From contig FJOG01000022.1 of NCBI GenBank assembly GCA_900073065.1, forward strand, positions 2,336 through 25,593: a DNA stretch of 23,258 bases. Reading direction: 5' to 3'. Positions 1 to 10,373 of the stretch are shown here, in pieces. Position numbers and translations under genes: made by a program. Each line of letters opens with the position of its first letter. Positions within the stretch are counted from its first letter, which is position 1. The stretch comes from Phialocephala subalpina (taxonomy: Eukaryota > Ascomycota > Leotiomycetes > Helotiales > Mollisiaceae). The notes under the pieces were generated by a model. It did not search any database and was not told where the DNA came from. It worked only from the letters and a program-made list of their open reading frames with translations.

Positions 1-375
1 ATTTTTATTATATTTTCGATTATAATATTATTTACTTTTAATAAAAAGATTTTAAATTTAATATTAATTTGTATTAATTAATAGTTTTGAATAAATTTTT
101 ATTAGATTTAATTTTATTAATTTTATATTTTATATAATTATAATAAATTTTTTAATTTTACGAGTAATTTTATTATTTAGAATATACGATTATAAGTGCT
201 TATTATATATATCTTCGTATTTTTTGTTTATTATAAGGTTATTTTTATATTTTATGATTTAATTTATTAATTTCGATAAATATTATAATTTGCTAAGGAT
301 TAGGAAGTCGAGTTATTTTAATTTTTATTAGTTTGGCAAATTTTAAAAGGTTTATGTTCGTAATATAATAATAGT
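1..375. other. AT-rich, RIP-like decayed DNA
   Basis: Almost pure A/T with long TpA-rich runs and no usable reading frame. Composition switches abruptly to normal near 380. This matches transposon DNA degraded by repeat-induced point mutation, but no element family can be recognised in the part visible here. Confidence 0.75.
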
Positions 376-505
376 ATTATTCATATCGGTGATTCCGCAT
401 CAAGAAACGGGGGTTGCCTTATCAGGGAATTCCTCGCGTAACGGCGGGGCTGCTGTAACGCCGCCAGCCACGCGGCCGCTAGCGCTTGACCCCGTCGAGC
501 TCGTG

Positions 506-512
506 TATAAAT
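506..512 (+). promoter_or_regulatory. TATA box
   Basis: TATAAAT lies in GC-rich DNA and is followed by a pyrimidine-rich stretch (about 515-600) and then an ATG at 618. This is a common layout for a fungal core promoter. It is placed to serve the short spliced ORF at 618. Confidence 0.4.
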
Positions 513-617
513 CCAGCGCTGCTTCCCACTTCCATCGCTGCTCTTTCCTTCCTCCCTCCCTCACGTTTCGATTTTTCCCAATCTCACCCTAGCTCTCTCG
601 GCCTCAATCCGACGTTA

Positions 618-790
618 ATGCCTGCGCCGCTCCCTCAAACCCTCCTTCGCAAGGCTCGACCTGCGCTGCGATTTGCTCGCAGCTTTGTGAGTTCCCTTCT
701 CTTCTCCACCTATTAGTATGAAACTCTGCCTCGTTACTAACGATCCTCGCCCAGCTGAACTTGGCGTCGCCGACGCGCCCTATAGCGTGA
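618..790 (+). CDS. very short spliced ORF, or 5' end of a lost gene
   Basis: ATG at 618 opens 23 codons, then a textbook intron at 687-754 (68 nt): donor GTGAGT, branch TACTAAC, acceptor CCCAG. Joined exons 618-686 and 755-790 encode only 35 residues, Arg/Pro/Ala-rich, beginning MPAPLPQTLLRKARP. An N-terminus rich in Arg, Leu and Ala with no acid residues could be a mitochondrial presequence, but this is weak. A TATA box lies 106 bases upstream. The intron looks real; the coding status does not follow from it. Alternatives are a non-coding spliced transcript or the first exons of a gene whose remainder was lost. I do not recognise the product. Confidence 0.3.
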
Positions 791-1479
791 CTGCTTTGCG
801 GCACTGCCCAGCTCTCCCTCGTCGCTCGAGATCTCTGCAGAGCTAGAGGGCTAGGTTGGAGAGAGAGCGGGGTCGGATGGAGGCTAAGCACACGTCGAAT
901 CTGCTCAGCCCTATGTGATACGTTCGTAGAAGAGGAGGTAAAGTGTCCGGCTTACGTACGGAGTGGTCGTGTTCTTGGTGAATGTGATATCTTTCTCGAC
1001 TTTGATTAGTATTCAAAAGATAGACACTAGGAGATACTAGCCTTCTCAAGCGTTGGCTTCAGCTGGGATGCTTTGATCAGCTCTTCGTGACATTGTTTCG
1101 ATCTTCGACTCCGGGTTGAACGAGCAAGCTCGAAGGTGTTTTGACGTTGAATCTTAACTCTCGACCTATACCATCGCCGCCACTACCATCAACTGGTACA
1201 GGACAATACCTTTTAATCCACACTATCCAGGGATGGTCTCAGGACCAGATTTGCTCGTGTTTTGGTTAAGGAGTTCGATGAAGTTGTTTTCGTCAAAGGG
1301 AAATATTTGCGAGAAGACAGTTGGATGTCACGTGATTAAACTCAACTTATCTTTAACCTAAAACTTGCCTCCAATTGTGGATCTTTCTCCAATTCTGACA
1401 TTTTTCTTCGTTCACTTTTGGCTTTTTCACCTGATCAGATTTTGGCTGATTCGAGCGGATTTCCGAGCCATTTGAGTGA
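791..1479. other. intergenic, no gene seen
   Basis: Normal base composition. Only short frames without family resemblance, no tRNA-like fold and no repeats. A CACGTG box lies near 1329. It may include decayed 3' parts of the minus-strand pseudogene that ends near 1480. Confidence 0.5.
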
Positions 1480-2134
1480 TTTAAGTTAAGCGTTGGCTCC
1501 AATTCCGGCCGTGCTGCCGATTCTGCCAGGTACGCCAGATGCCACCACGTCGCACGGTCCACTTCAAAACTTGGTCGTTACAAACGCTGGTGGGGTACTG
1601 GTCATTTCCGTTGTAGGAGCCAGAATTGACATTGCTGCTTGTGATTTGAGAGTACACGTTGTAGCTATTGATCTCAATTGGTACATGAAACAATAAGTAT
1701 ATGAGACAATTGGCACAGGAGGCAATTATTACATGAGACAATGATTACATGAGACAATGATTACATGAGAAAAGTAGTACATGAGACAATTAGGACATGA
1801 GAAAAGTAGCACATGAGACAATTGGTACATGAAACAAATAGTTCTGATGTTGTACTTACGTAGCACCTTTCTAACCTGTAGCTCCGTTGAGAGCTAACAT
1901 TGTGACAGAGGGGTCATAATTTGGCGCGTATCCAAAGTAGACACCATCGTAGCTGATCATAGAATTCGATTTGATACCGAGACTCTGTCCTAAGGAGTTG
2001 GACAACTGTTCAAGTTAAATTGGTCCTCGAAGAGAATATTGCCAGTGTTTACTAACCCTCTTCTCATGCTTGGTTGGAGAAGTGGAAGCCACAGCCGCGA
2101 GCATTCCAACAATGGTCGAAAATGTATACAACAT
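1480..2134 (-). pseudogene. decayed secreted glycosidase-like gene (GH26/mannanase-like N-terminal part)
   Basis: On the minus strand ATG at 2134 begins a signal-peptide-like N-terminus (MLYTFSTIVGMLAAVAS) and a KR dipeptide. Exons can be placed at 2134-2057, 2005-1860 and 1664 onward. Intron 1 (2056-2006, 51 nt) is GTTAGT...CAG. Intron 2 (1859-1665, 195 nt) is GTAAGT...TAG and contains a minisatellite. Exon 2 includes MISYDGVYFGYAPN and exon 3 starts YNVYSQITSS, joined in frame across a split Thr codon. From memory, this order of motifs, followed by SYNG and later DVVASG, resembles the N-terminal half of fungal secreted GH26-type beta-mannanase-like proteins. Damage: an in-frame TAG in exon 2 (1873-1871), a frame change before DVVASG near 1540, and no catalytic C-terminal half. 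The gene is dead. The family name is the least certain part. Confidence 0.55.
1682..1841. repeat. 16-bp minisatellite, about ten units
   Basis: Ten consecutive 16-base units with consensus TACATGAGACAATTRG and point variants (for example TACATGAGAAAAGTAG). Spacing is strictly 16 with no spacer sequence. The array lies wholly inside the second intron of the minus-strand glycosidase-like pseudogene, which it enlarges to 195 nt. Confidence 0.9.
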
Positions 2135-2902
2135 TATGTCGAAAGAAATGATTTGTGAGGCGAGCTTGGATGAAACTCGACGAGAATTATATTTCTGAAC
2201 CCCTTTCGCTTCCTCCCTCAAGCGACTTCACCACACTCTTATAGACGACCATCACATAGACCAGAAAGGAGTTTCAATCTCCTCCTTAAATTAAAACGTA
2301 ACATCAAAACTTCGAAATAGAGCATTTCCCTCATTTCCGAAAACCATACTGAAGGATCTGAAGGATTTGAAGTCGAACGATTGAGCAGATCTCATCCAAA
2401 ATCGGACAGGAAGGTTAAAATTATCATGGGACTCCCCGGAACCGGACGCAAGTGTGTGGGGATTGTCCGAGGCATAGGATGCGGCTGTGCACTACCTGCT
2501 TAATCGGGCACGGAAATATGAAAGTCCTTGCCCCGCATTTCGAAAATAGAGCCACATTGTTTCTAGAAAAACACCAACTACCGATGCTCTCGACACCTGC
2601 CGTGTTGGTCAGCCTACTCTAGACTCGGTGCGGGAATTCGAAAGCCTGTCCTGGTCGGCTCCTTGACGAGACGATTAAATAGGGGGGTCACTCGTGCTAA
2701 TCATCTGCTCGCTTATGTAGGCAACCCTTTAAGCAAAAGATTCAAGCCCTCATTCTTATTCATAGCAAAAACCGTAGTGCGATGCCCTAGTCGCTCTGAA
2801 TCCTCGTGTCTACCAGTGGATGCCATGTGTCAGTTAGTTCCGCTCGAAATGATTCCAGATGCCTTGGTGTTGGAAGGCCTTGGGTGGGTATAGAATTCTC
2901 CC
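2135..2902. other. intergenic region, no gene seen
   Basis: This lies between the start of the minus-strand secreted-protein relic and the 3' end of the NLR gene. Only short frames without recognisable content are present. The part nearest 2134 would hold the relic's promoter. Confidence 0.5.
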
Positions 2903-3067
2903 TCAGAATTTCTGCACAATAGCAGTGTAAGTTCCGTGTACCATACTCGTGCCAGGATTTATATTTGCGGTAGCCGTCACTGTTACCGCTGCTGTAGTTG
3001 TTGTCGCAGTTTGCGTATGCGAAATGGTTGTTACAGACGTTGATGTTGTGCTGTTCACTCTGGACGA

Positions 3068-3568
3068 AGTGTTTGAGGCGTTGCTTTTGCTACTTGTGCT
3101 AGTTGTGATACTCCATGCGCTCCTCAATCTCGAGGCCGGGAAATTACTTTTTAGGATGGCGCCAGTGCTGCCACTCAATCTCGAGGTCGAGGGTGTTGAG
3201 GAGGTTTTCATGGATAAAGTGGAGGAGAGGTTCGTTGATGTGTCCGTCGAAGACAGAGAGTTATTTTTGCTTGACGTTGGGCCTGCTGGCTTGATTGATG
3301 ATGATGGACCGGAAGATAGTGTTTGAGGCGTTGCTTTTGCTACTTGTGCTAGTTGTGATACTCCATGCGCTCCTCAATCTCGAGGCCGGGAAATTACTTT
3401 TTAGGATGGCGCCAGTGCTGCCACTCAATCTCGAGGTCGAGGGTGTTGAGGAGGTTTTCATGGATAAAGTGGAGGAGAGGTTCGTTGATGTGTCCGTCGA
3501 AGACAGAGAGTTATTTTTGCTTGACGTTGGGCCTGCTGGCTTGATTGATGATGATGGACCGGAAGATA
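3068..3568. repeat. perfect 250-bp tandem duplication (2 copies)
   Basis: 3068-3318 equals 3318-3568 at an offset of exactly 250, without a mismatch. The unit encodes part of the Ser/Thr-rich C-terminal tail of the minus-strand NLR. Since 250 is not a multiple of 3, the second traverse is out of frame and ends at a stop at 3261. With a single copy the same frame would run on to a stop at 2903. A second duplication of exactly the same period exists at 15037-15538, so an assembly artefact is possible. Confidence 0.97.
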
Positions 3569-6500
3569 ACGTGACTTACCTCCATTGTGGGCTCCAATTC
3601 CTGTTGCATGACGAGGCTGCGACTTAACCTCCGTCTTATTACTGTGTTTCTCTTCAATCCAAGACCCAGCAAGTGTCTCGTCTTCTGTATTATATTCCTG
3701 GCTATCCAGGGCGGATCCAACCCGACCACCTTTAACTTGAGGATCACATGTTGATGCACTCTCGCTTTCCCCGTGTGCGGAATCTTCCAGTGGAGTTAAC
3801 TTTTCGTGGCTATTTGTTGCCGGAATTGGACTCAAGATATTCGCGTCACGGGAGGAGTCGGTCCACCGCATAGCTCCCTGTGGAGAAGATGGCGCTATCC
3901 TGCGATGACTTAATACCTGCAAGTTCCCTCCATTTGCAAGAATTGAAGACTTGACTGACCCAGCTTGAACACCAAAATAATCCTCGAGCCGGAGATCTTT
4001 ATATGGATATGCTGGAAGCACTGGGTGCCTTTTTTCAATGTACCACCACACTTCTGTCCAACATATTGCTTGCTGATTTTGAAGATCTAGAAGAATGCGT
4101 CGAGAGGGAACCCAATTGTCTTTAACGGAGAATTCTTCCCCAGATAACTTTGCATGAGTGATCCAGTTCAGTGCTGCATAGGCTACGAACTTGTGTTGTC
4201 GAATTCTAGAACGAATTTTATCCTCCCACCGCACCGGTCCAGGGTGCTCAGGATCGAACGGCGTGCCCGAGTCATTGAAGGGGTCTAGGAGGAGATACGC
4301 TACGCAAAAATCGCAGATGATCTTGTGCGAGTCTGCTTCGTGGAAGGCGTACTCCACGTGGTGCTGCACCTTGACCTGAGGGAATTTCCGTTGAATCGCT
4401 TCATTCGGGGTGATGAGGAATGTCTTGAGTGATTCGTGAACAAGGTTGACTTTCTTATCCACAATCTTGACGAGATGACCACAAAGAATAGTCACCGTCC
4501 TCGAGATGCTGTACTCTGGCAGAAATCCTTTGATGGTATTTTCGTTGATGTTTGTGGTGCTGAAAGCAGCTTTCAAGGCACTCATAGCCATCCCGACCCG
4601 GAGCTCTTCTGTCCTGAGTTCCTTGTGGCGAAAAGTCGTCCAAAAGAGTACCATTCGTACAAATTCTCTCTGTTTTTGGTGCTTTCCAATTCGTCCGAGG
4701 ATCTTATCATAGAGCTCGATAATGCCCTTGGGCAAATTATGCAATTCAGACCTGAGCTGGCCGGAAGATAAAGGCACAAGTTTCACTTCTTCTGCCATGA
4801 TTCGTGCCCAGAGGTACATCCCCCTTGCGCCTTTTGAAATCTTCCGATACATCAGGTCTCTGAGTTCCGGCTTGTATTGACGTTCTTGCACTGTGGACTC
4901 CAAACAATTCTGGACAGTGGCTTTGATATCTTCTTGTGTGTCCCGCTCCTTGATGTGGCTGATGATGAAATTGTATGGCTTAGAAAGCTTGTAGTACGCT
5001 GCGCTCTTGCGAGAGGCCACCAGCATCTTTAACGGTATAGGATTGGGCAGGCGCTCTTCGCACACCGCAAAACACTTGAGAAGGGTCCCTATGTCACCTT
5101 CACATCGGTCGAGACCATCAACGATGAGTGTCAAGGGTTTGATCCTAGCAGCTGCAAGCATCACCTCAGGCCAAACCCGCTCCATCGTCTCAAGATTCCA
5201 GATATTTTTCTCGGATCTCCTCTCATAGTACACCCGAACCACCAACTTGTTGATTAAGTGCGGAAATAATTCGAGAACGTCATGAAGCAAGATCAAAAGG
5301 ATTGTCTTGCAAGTTCTATCGCTTTCTGAGATTTGATCCAAGAAGCATTGGGCAACGGTATGTCCAAGCTCGATCTCCTTATTGGCGATGTGTCTAGCCA
5401 AATAGGTCTTCCCACATCCGAGCTCTCCTACGATCCAAAGTTTACCTTTCTTGCAACCAGGACTTTGCCAATACTTGCATCCTCTCCTTTTGGTAAACCA
5501 GTCGCAGGTGTTCTTGGTTTGCTCAAATACTTGAGGATTGGCGCGAAGTTCGTCTACTTGGAGCGACTTAAGCACTTGATCCGCAATTTTGTAAGACTCT
5601 ACGATGATGTTAACCTCTGATGATTAACATGTATGTATAGCTTCTAGGATTACAAACCCTGGGCTTTCGGTGATTTCTCTCGTATGTTTCCAATGACCGC
5701 CAATACTTGCTCGAAAGATATATCATCCTTACTGAATGTGCAAACCTGAAAATGGTGCTTTGGCAACATGCGTATCTCCTCATTCTCAACGCTCATTGTA
5801 GCTGACGCCTTGTCTACGAGCTGAGGCTCAAGTTACTAGCAAGCTCAAACCACATCATTGATGACAACTAATAAACATTGACTTACCACTTTTTCTAGCT
5901 TCGGTGTCTTAAACTGCTCCCAGAAGCTCACATACGCAATTTTCTCCAGCAATCGAAACTTTTGTGAGATCTGCACAAGCTCATCCTTGTTGTCGCTGAT
6001 TGCCTGGACAATCTTGGATGAAAATGGCACATCCCTCAACTCGTCAGGTTTTTTATTCTCGAGAATGGAATACACGAATTGTTCCCAGTCCTGAGCATTG
6101 ATCCCATTGTGAGGCGTCGAGAAGAAGATCTGTACCCGACGTGCAAGACAGAGGTTAGTATCAAGATGATGAAGAGCATTGGAGACTTCGAATGGGGGAT
6201 TCTTACCACACCATATGTTGACTCGAAGATTTTGCGACCTCTTGATCTGAAATCCGAGTGTGATGTAGAGCCAATATAATCCTTTGCCGCCAAAAGAGCC
6301 TATTTTGGTACTATTAGTTATTTGTTTCACTTGGTGCCACTAAATACGTATCGTGACTAACCTGTTTGATAATGATGCCACCTAGGCTATGTCCAACAAA
6401 TATAATTGGACGCTCTTCCTCATAATTTGCTGTTCGTAGGTCGCCCAGCCAGTTCAACAGATCCAGACCGTGTTCATAAGTTGTAGCAGTACTGATCGCA

Positions 6501-6777
6501 TCGTTGTATGTACCGCGGTAACTGTATGACATGACCCTGACTTCGGGCATATGCTTCGGCAGCAAATCAGTAGGCCAAAGTGTCTTCTCGTCATCATCTG
6601 CTTTCCAAGTGTTGACATAATGGCCATCGATTCCATGGACCAGGACGATACTGCCAAGGTGTCAGATTGGTCGATAGGCATCGAGGGGAGTCCTTACTCA
6701 AGCAATGGGATCGTGTTGCTGTCCGGGGGCTGGTACAGAGTCCAGAGACCCAGACCCCGATCCTCATTTTTCTCCAT
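3261..6777 (-). CDS. NLR-like protein: SesB-like alpha/beta hydrolase + NACHT ATPase
   Basis: Start ATG 6777 has an in-frame TAA two codons upstream. Exons: 6777-6698, 6650-6362, 6299-6207, 6129-5887, 5820-5658, 5616-3580 and probably 3535-3261 (44-nt intron with GTAAGT donor at 3579). All joins keep frame, giving about 1059 residues. If the last intron is not spliced, the stop is at 3458. Residues 27-290 form an alpha/beta hydrolase of the SERAC1/DUF676/SesB type: IVLVHGIDG (28-36), nucleophile elbow GHSLGG with Ser115, FFSTPHNG (156-163), likely catalytic His257 or 258. The NACHT domain follows, with Walker A GELGCGKT (353-360) and Walker B LTLIVDGLDRCE (451-462). A winged-helix-like region includes VNLVHESLKTFLI. 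No ankyrin, WD40 or TPR repeats are seen; the tail is Ser/Thr-rich and disturbed by a 250-bp duplication. Known role of the family: fungal NLRs control heterokaryon incompatibility and regulated cell death. The role here is inferred. Confidence 0.85.
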
Positions 6778-7395
6778 ATTTTAGGCGTGTTCTTTGACAA
6801 TAGTTTGTGCAAAATACCTCTTGCAGAACTCACTGAGCCTTCCTTGAAGATGAAAGGGTTGATCCAGGTCACGTCGTTCTGCCGTCTGCAGTAAGATGTT
6901 GTTTGTGGCGCCCAGTGAATCCCATTTCAGCCAAGTCAGGCTACTAGGTTACCTACCCCTGGGTTTAGAAGAGGAGATTGCTGTACGGTAGAAGTTCTAT
7001 GGCAGCCTCGCGCAAGAAGACTGTGAGCCATAGTGAAACAGTCAAGCCGAGCTGGCATGTTTCGATTCCAGTAATCTTCACATCTTGAAGTGAAAGCCTT
7101 GTGTCTGTGACTTCCGGGGTGGCGTTCATGCACGCCTGCAGCACGCATGCATGAGCAATCTCTACCCAACACGATTTCGGCCCAAATATCCTTGCCGCAT
7201 CAATCTTGCATCCCAACACCGAGAAAGTAGTAAAGAGGCTGAGCACTCAAATAAATGGAGGTGTGAAGAGGTGCCTAACCAGAAAATACTATCGGAAAAT
7301 AAGTCGGTGCGCTTACATGATTGGCCACTATTGAATTTGGCGGGAAAATTCATATCAAAATATCCCAAGGCATCTCCCAGCACAACATCAAGGAT
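6778..7395. promoter_or_regulatory. divergent intergenic region, NLR / coiled-coil gene
   Basis: 618 bases separate the ATG of the minus-strand NLR (6777) from the ATG of the plus-strand coiled-coil gene (7396). It must hold both promoters. Short frames on both strands show no family features. I see no clear operator-like repeat. Confidence 0.45.
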
Positions 7396-8386
7396 ATGGC
7401 CACTTTGTAAGTTATAGGCCGTATTATGGAGTGTATTGTTAATTTAATGATATTTTAGAAAGGCAGCCAGGAGCTCCATAAATGAAGATGGCGACAAAAT
7501 GAGTGGTCGGGCAGCTACGGGCAACGAGAAGGAAAATGGCCAAATTGCTCATGACAAGCTCGCAATCACGAGCCGTGAGAACGATGCGACGGCCGCAGAG
7601 ATCTACAGCAACAAGAATTGGCTTGAAATGCTACCAGATATCAGATTTGACTCGACAAAATCTGGTAGTTCGAACCGCGAGCTCGATACGGACGCGTCTT
7701 GGTTCGACAAAGATAAATCAGCCACAGTGTCAAAATTCTACGCAAACACGGTTCCCAGCACAGACTCTATATTTCCGGACTCTAGGGGTGCAGATTTTGG
7801 TAAAAAGTCTCCAGAGAGTTCGGAGAAGCCGCCCACGAAAGAAGAGTCTGGAAGTTTCGACGCCCCCGCAATCCGACTGAAGGGCAGTAATACAAACCTG
7901 GAAGGGTTTGGAATAGTCTTCAAAGATCTCCTCGACCAAAATGCGAAGTTGGTTGCGAGGATTAAGGAGATCATGGAATGCCAAGAGCAGGAGAATATAC
8001 TTCCTAGTGACCAGTCGGATATGACAATTGAAAAGCTGAGGATTATGAAGTCAAAGGCAGAAAAAGAGTCCCGGAGCTTGAAGGATCTCAACAAAAAGCT
8101 CGAAAAGGCGCTCCAGAAAACAACGAAAAATCTATGGGAAAAAGATTACGATCTTCGAGACAGCAAGACCAGAGCGGAAAAGCTGTACAGAGAGCTGAAA
8201 AACTCTGTGTCTATTGATCCCATGGCTAAGTTTGAGGTATGGGACAAAACGCCCTTGGAATCAATTCGAGATGAAGAACTTGAGACACTGAAGGGAAAGA
8301 ACAAATTTCTGGAGGAAAGGGTGAAAACACTGCAGCTGGAGGTTCAGAGGCTGAAAGGAAGGGCATTGGGGGCGGTTGAGCACTGA
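7396..8386 (+). CDS. coiled-coil protein, function unknown (CC1)
   Basis: A tiny first exon, ATGGCCACTTT (7396-7406), is followed by a 52-nt intron (7407-7458; GTAAGT...TTTTAG). Exon 2 runs to the stop at 8386. The join gives the N-terminus MATLKAARSSINEDGDK, in frame with the long ORF whose own first ATG is at 7499. Total is 312 residues. Residues 18-140 are polar and probably disordered. From about 145 to the end the chain is rich in Lys, Glu and Leu with heptad-like spacing (LVARIKEI, LKDLNKKLEKAL, FLEERVKTLQLEVQRL) and should form coiled coil. No signal peptide or membrane segment. It lies divergent to the NLR gene and has some likeness to the coiled-coil gene at 9532 (QNAKLVARIKEI against DPAKLVAKIIEL). 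I do not recognise a family. A scaffold or adaptor role is a guess from context. Confidence 0.75.
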
Positions 8387-9531
8387 GCATTAAGCATCGA
8401 CCGCGGGACCTCGCGTCGGTTGGGGGGATTTGGCTATCAAGAAGACAATTTTCATTTTTGTGCGAACCAATGATTTCTACCCTTTCTCTTCTTTCCATCA
8501 ATTGTCTCTTTCTCCTGTTTGCAGTTGTCGCAAGTCACTACCCATTCTAGAGCGATTACCATTTTCGGAGCTCAAACGGCCCCTGAATTAAGTACAGCCA
8601 GGATAGAAACCACATTAGTTTTGATGGGGGGACAATATTTGGATGTAGACAAAAACGCAAGGCAGTTTCCTGAGTAGCCGTAAAACGTGGTATGTCAAGC
8701 CCGCATATGCATAACGCACCTGTTGTCTCTCCATTTCTCAATCTGTATGGTAGAGAGATGTACCTCGAAGTGAGGCTGATTAGCAGGCAGGGGGGTGTTG
8801 GCAAATCAAGCCAAGAGGCGTAATTCAGATGCAGGATTGTGCAAAATTAGTGCTAGCGTATACCCCTTACCACGGCATAGGTGGGAGATCGCAAGATTTG
8901 CCCAACGTTACGGGGGATTGACAAGTCAGAGCTGTGGCGCGAGGCTCTGTGCATGCAGCGCGAACGATACGTCGAGAATTGTTGGTGATGCTTCTGGAAG
9001 CCCACTCAGCTACGACCGCCACACCCATTCCGACGGAGTTGTGCTTTCATACTGAGTACAGCCCCTTCTGGCGATGCAAAATGTGTTGGTGCTCGTATTT
9101 CACGATATTGATCGTGCAAAACAGCGTGGTCTGCCAACAGAGCATAAGTGACTATCCAAACAATCGTGCCACGCAGTATCTAGAGATTGGAATTTCAGCA
9201 AGGCTCAGATAGAGATGCATTCGCGACTCGTGGTGTTGCAGGTGCGTGTGGGTGTCGCATCTCTTTCACATCTTAACCCTCAAGAACTTAAGAAGCACCT
9301 TCTATCATTTCTTCCCTTGCCCAAACTAGCATCTTGACGTTCTGTACTTGCTTTGTACCCTCCTTTGCCCGAGATAGTCAATAACAGACACACTACCGTG
9401 AAGTGAGTGCCAAATCGTTGGAGAGGGTTGAGCCGGAAGATGCTGATCTAAATCCAGATTCAATCGAGTCCCTAAGTGGCCGAAACCACCCTCTCTACTC
9501 TCAAATCACCGAGTTTGACCTGACTTCAATC
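8387..9531. other. intergenic region and 5' leader of CC2
   Basis: No gene seen. The last 250 bases are pyrimidine-rich, typical of a fungal promoter or leader. The frame of the downstream gene stays open back to 9403, but only through a GTG in a GTGAGT context, which may instead be the donor of a leader intron. Confidence 0.45.
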
Positions 9532-10137
9532 ATGTCGAAAAGAACCCCAAACCAAAGCAACATGGCGTCCTACGGAATCGCGAACCCACAAGTGACGCCC
9601 CAGAAGCAAAGCAGCACGACATCCAACAGAAGATCATCCACGCCAACGCCACCCCTCAAAGCAGATCTTCTAGCATCCAACGGCTCGAAAGGATCCAACG
9701 GCACAGGGGGATCCAATGGCAATGTCACAAAACCACCCAGCAGCAGTGGGCCTGTTGCAGCTGGGAAGGTGGACCCGGCTAAGCTCGTTGCGAAGATCAT
9801 CGAGTTGAACAAGATGTGTGCAGACGCCTGCAGGGAACTTAAGAAGTCTCAAGAGGATCTTAAGAGGTCTCAGGAGCTGGCTGAGAAGACAAAGTTGGAG
9901 CTTGAACAGAAGGATAAACGCATCGAGACTCTTCTCAAATCGGAGCAAGATTTGAAGAGCGAGGTCAACGAACTGAAGGGAGAGAATGAGAGACTTAAGG
10001 GAGTGGAGAAAGAGCTCGAAGATTTAAAGCTTGCAGCTGAGTATAGCGCAAAACTTTTGGCATCATGGGGTGGTTTGTTGGTAGAGGCCGATGAAAAGCT
10101 CGACGAGGGTAGAGAGATACTCGCAGGCCGAGGTTAA
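9532..10137 (+). CDS. coiled-coil protein with low-complexity N-terminus (CC2)
   Basis: Uninterrupted ORF of 201 residues from the first ATG in frame (9532). Residues 1-85 are low-complexity: Gln/Ser/Thr/Pro-rich, then a Gly/Asn/Ser stretch (SNGSKGSNGTGGSNGN). From about residue 86 a strongly charged Lys/Glu/Leu region runs for about 100 residues (AKLVAKIIELNKM, LKKSQEDLKRSQELAEK, LKSEVNELKGENERLKG), which should form one long coiled coil, ending LDEGREILAGRG. No signal peptide or membrane segment. It lies in tandem after CC1 and convergent with the minus-strand hydrolase, whose stop is 236 bases away. The family is not recognised. The frame also continues upstream to 9403 without an ATG, so an unseen upstream start by splicing is possible. 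Confidence 0.75.
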   Translation: MSKRTPNQSNMASYGIANPQVTPQKQSSTTSNRRSSTPTPPLKADLLASNGSKGSNGTGGSNGNVTKPPSSSGPVAAGKVDPAKLVAKIIELNKMCADACRELKKSQEDLKRSQELAEKTKLELEQKDKRIETLLKSEQDLKSEVNELKGENERLKGVEKELEDLKLAAEYSAKLLASWGGLLVEADEKLDEGREILAGRG

Positions 10138-10373
10138 GTTTTCAGTAGGTAGTCATTAACCAGCTGCCTGGATTTCAGCCTTGATCAATTATATGCTTTA
10201 CGAGTCAGTTTTGTCTCGGAAAAGAAAGAACAGCTGTAATTATCCGCAAGCTCTTTGTGAAAATAGAGACAACGTAATTGATTCCCGTGGAACGCTACAC
10301 CGCTAAAGACAATTGATGCAGAACTAGGAACTCCACCACCCATCTCAACAATTCATCGCGGGATTAACAAACC

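Noticed and set aside
1493..1696. Plus-strand frame with a hydrophobic start over the glycosidase-like relic
   Set aside because: The minus strand shows a signal peptide, matched splice sites and family-like motifs over the same region, so the plus frame is a shadow.
1682..1841. Possible CRISPR-like array
   Set aside because: Units are directly adjacent every 16 bases with no spacers, and the genome is fungal. It is a minisatellite.
2949..3627. Plus-strand frames rich in Val and Leu that look like membrane proteins
   Set aside because: They are the antisense of the minus-strand Ser/Thr-rich NLR tail. Antisense of Ser/Thr codons often reads as hydrophobic residues, and there is no promoter or gene context on the plus strand.
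3580..4200. WD40, ankyrin or TPR repeats at the NLR C-terminus
   Set aside because: No repeated unit is visible after the NACHT and winged-helix-like regions. The sequence goes directly to a low-complexity tail.
6936..7246. Minus-strand frames of 78-93 codons in the NLR/CC1 intergenic region
   Set aside because: They overlap each other in different frames, show no motif or signal peptide, and occupy the region needed for two promoters.
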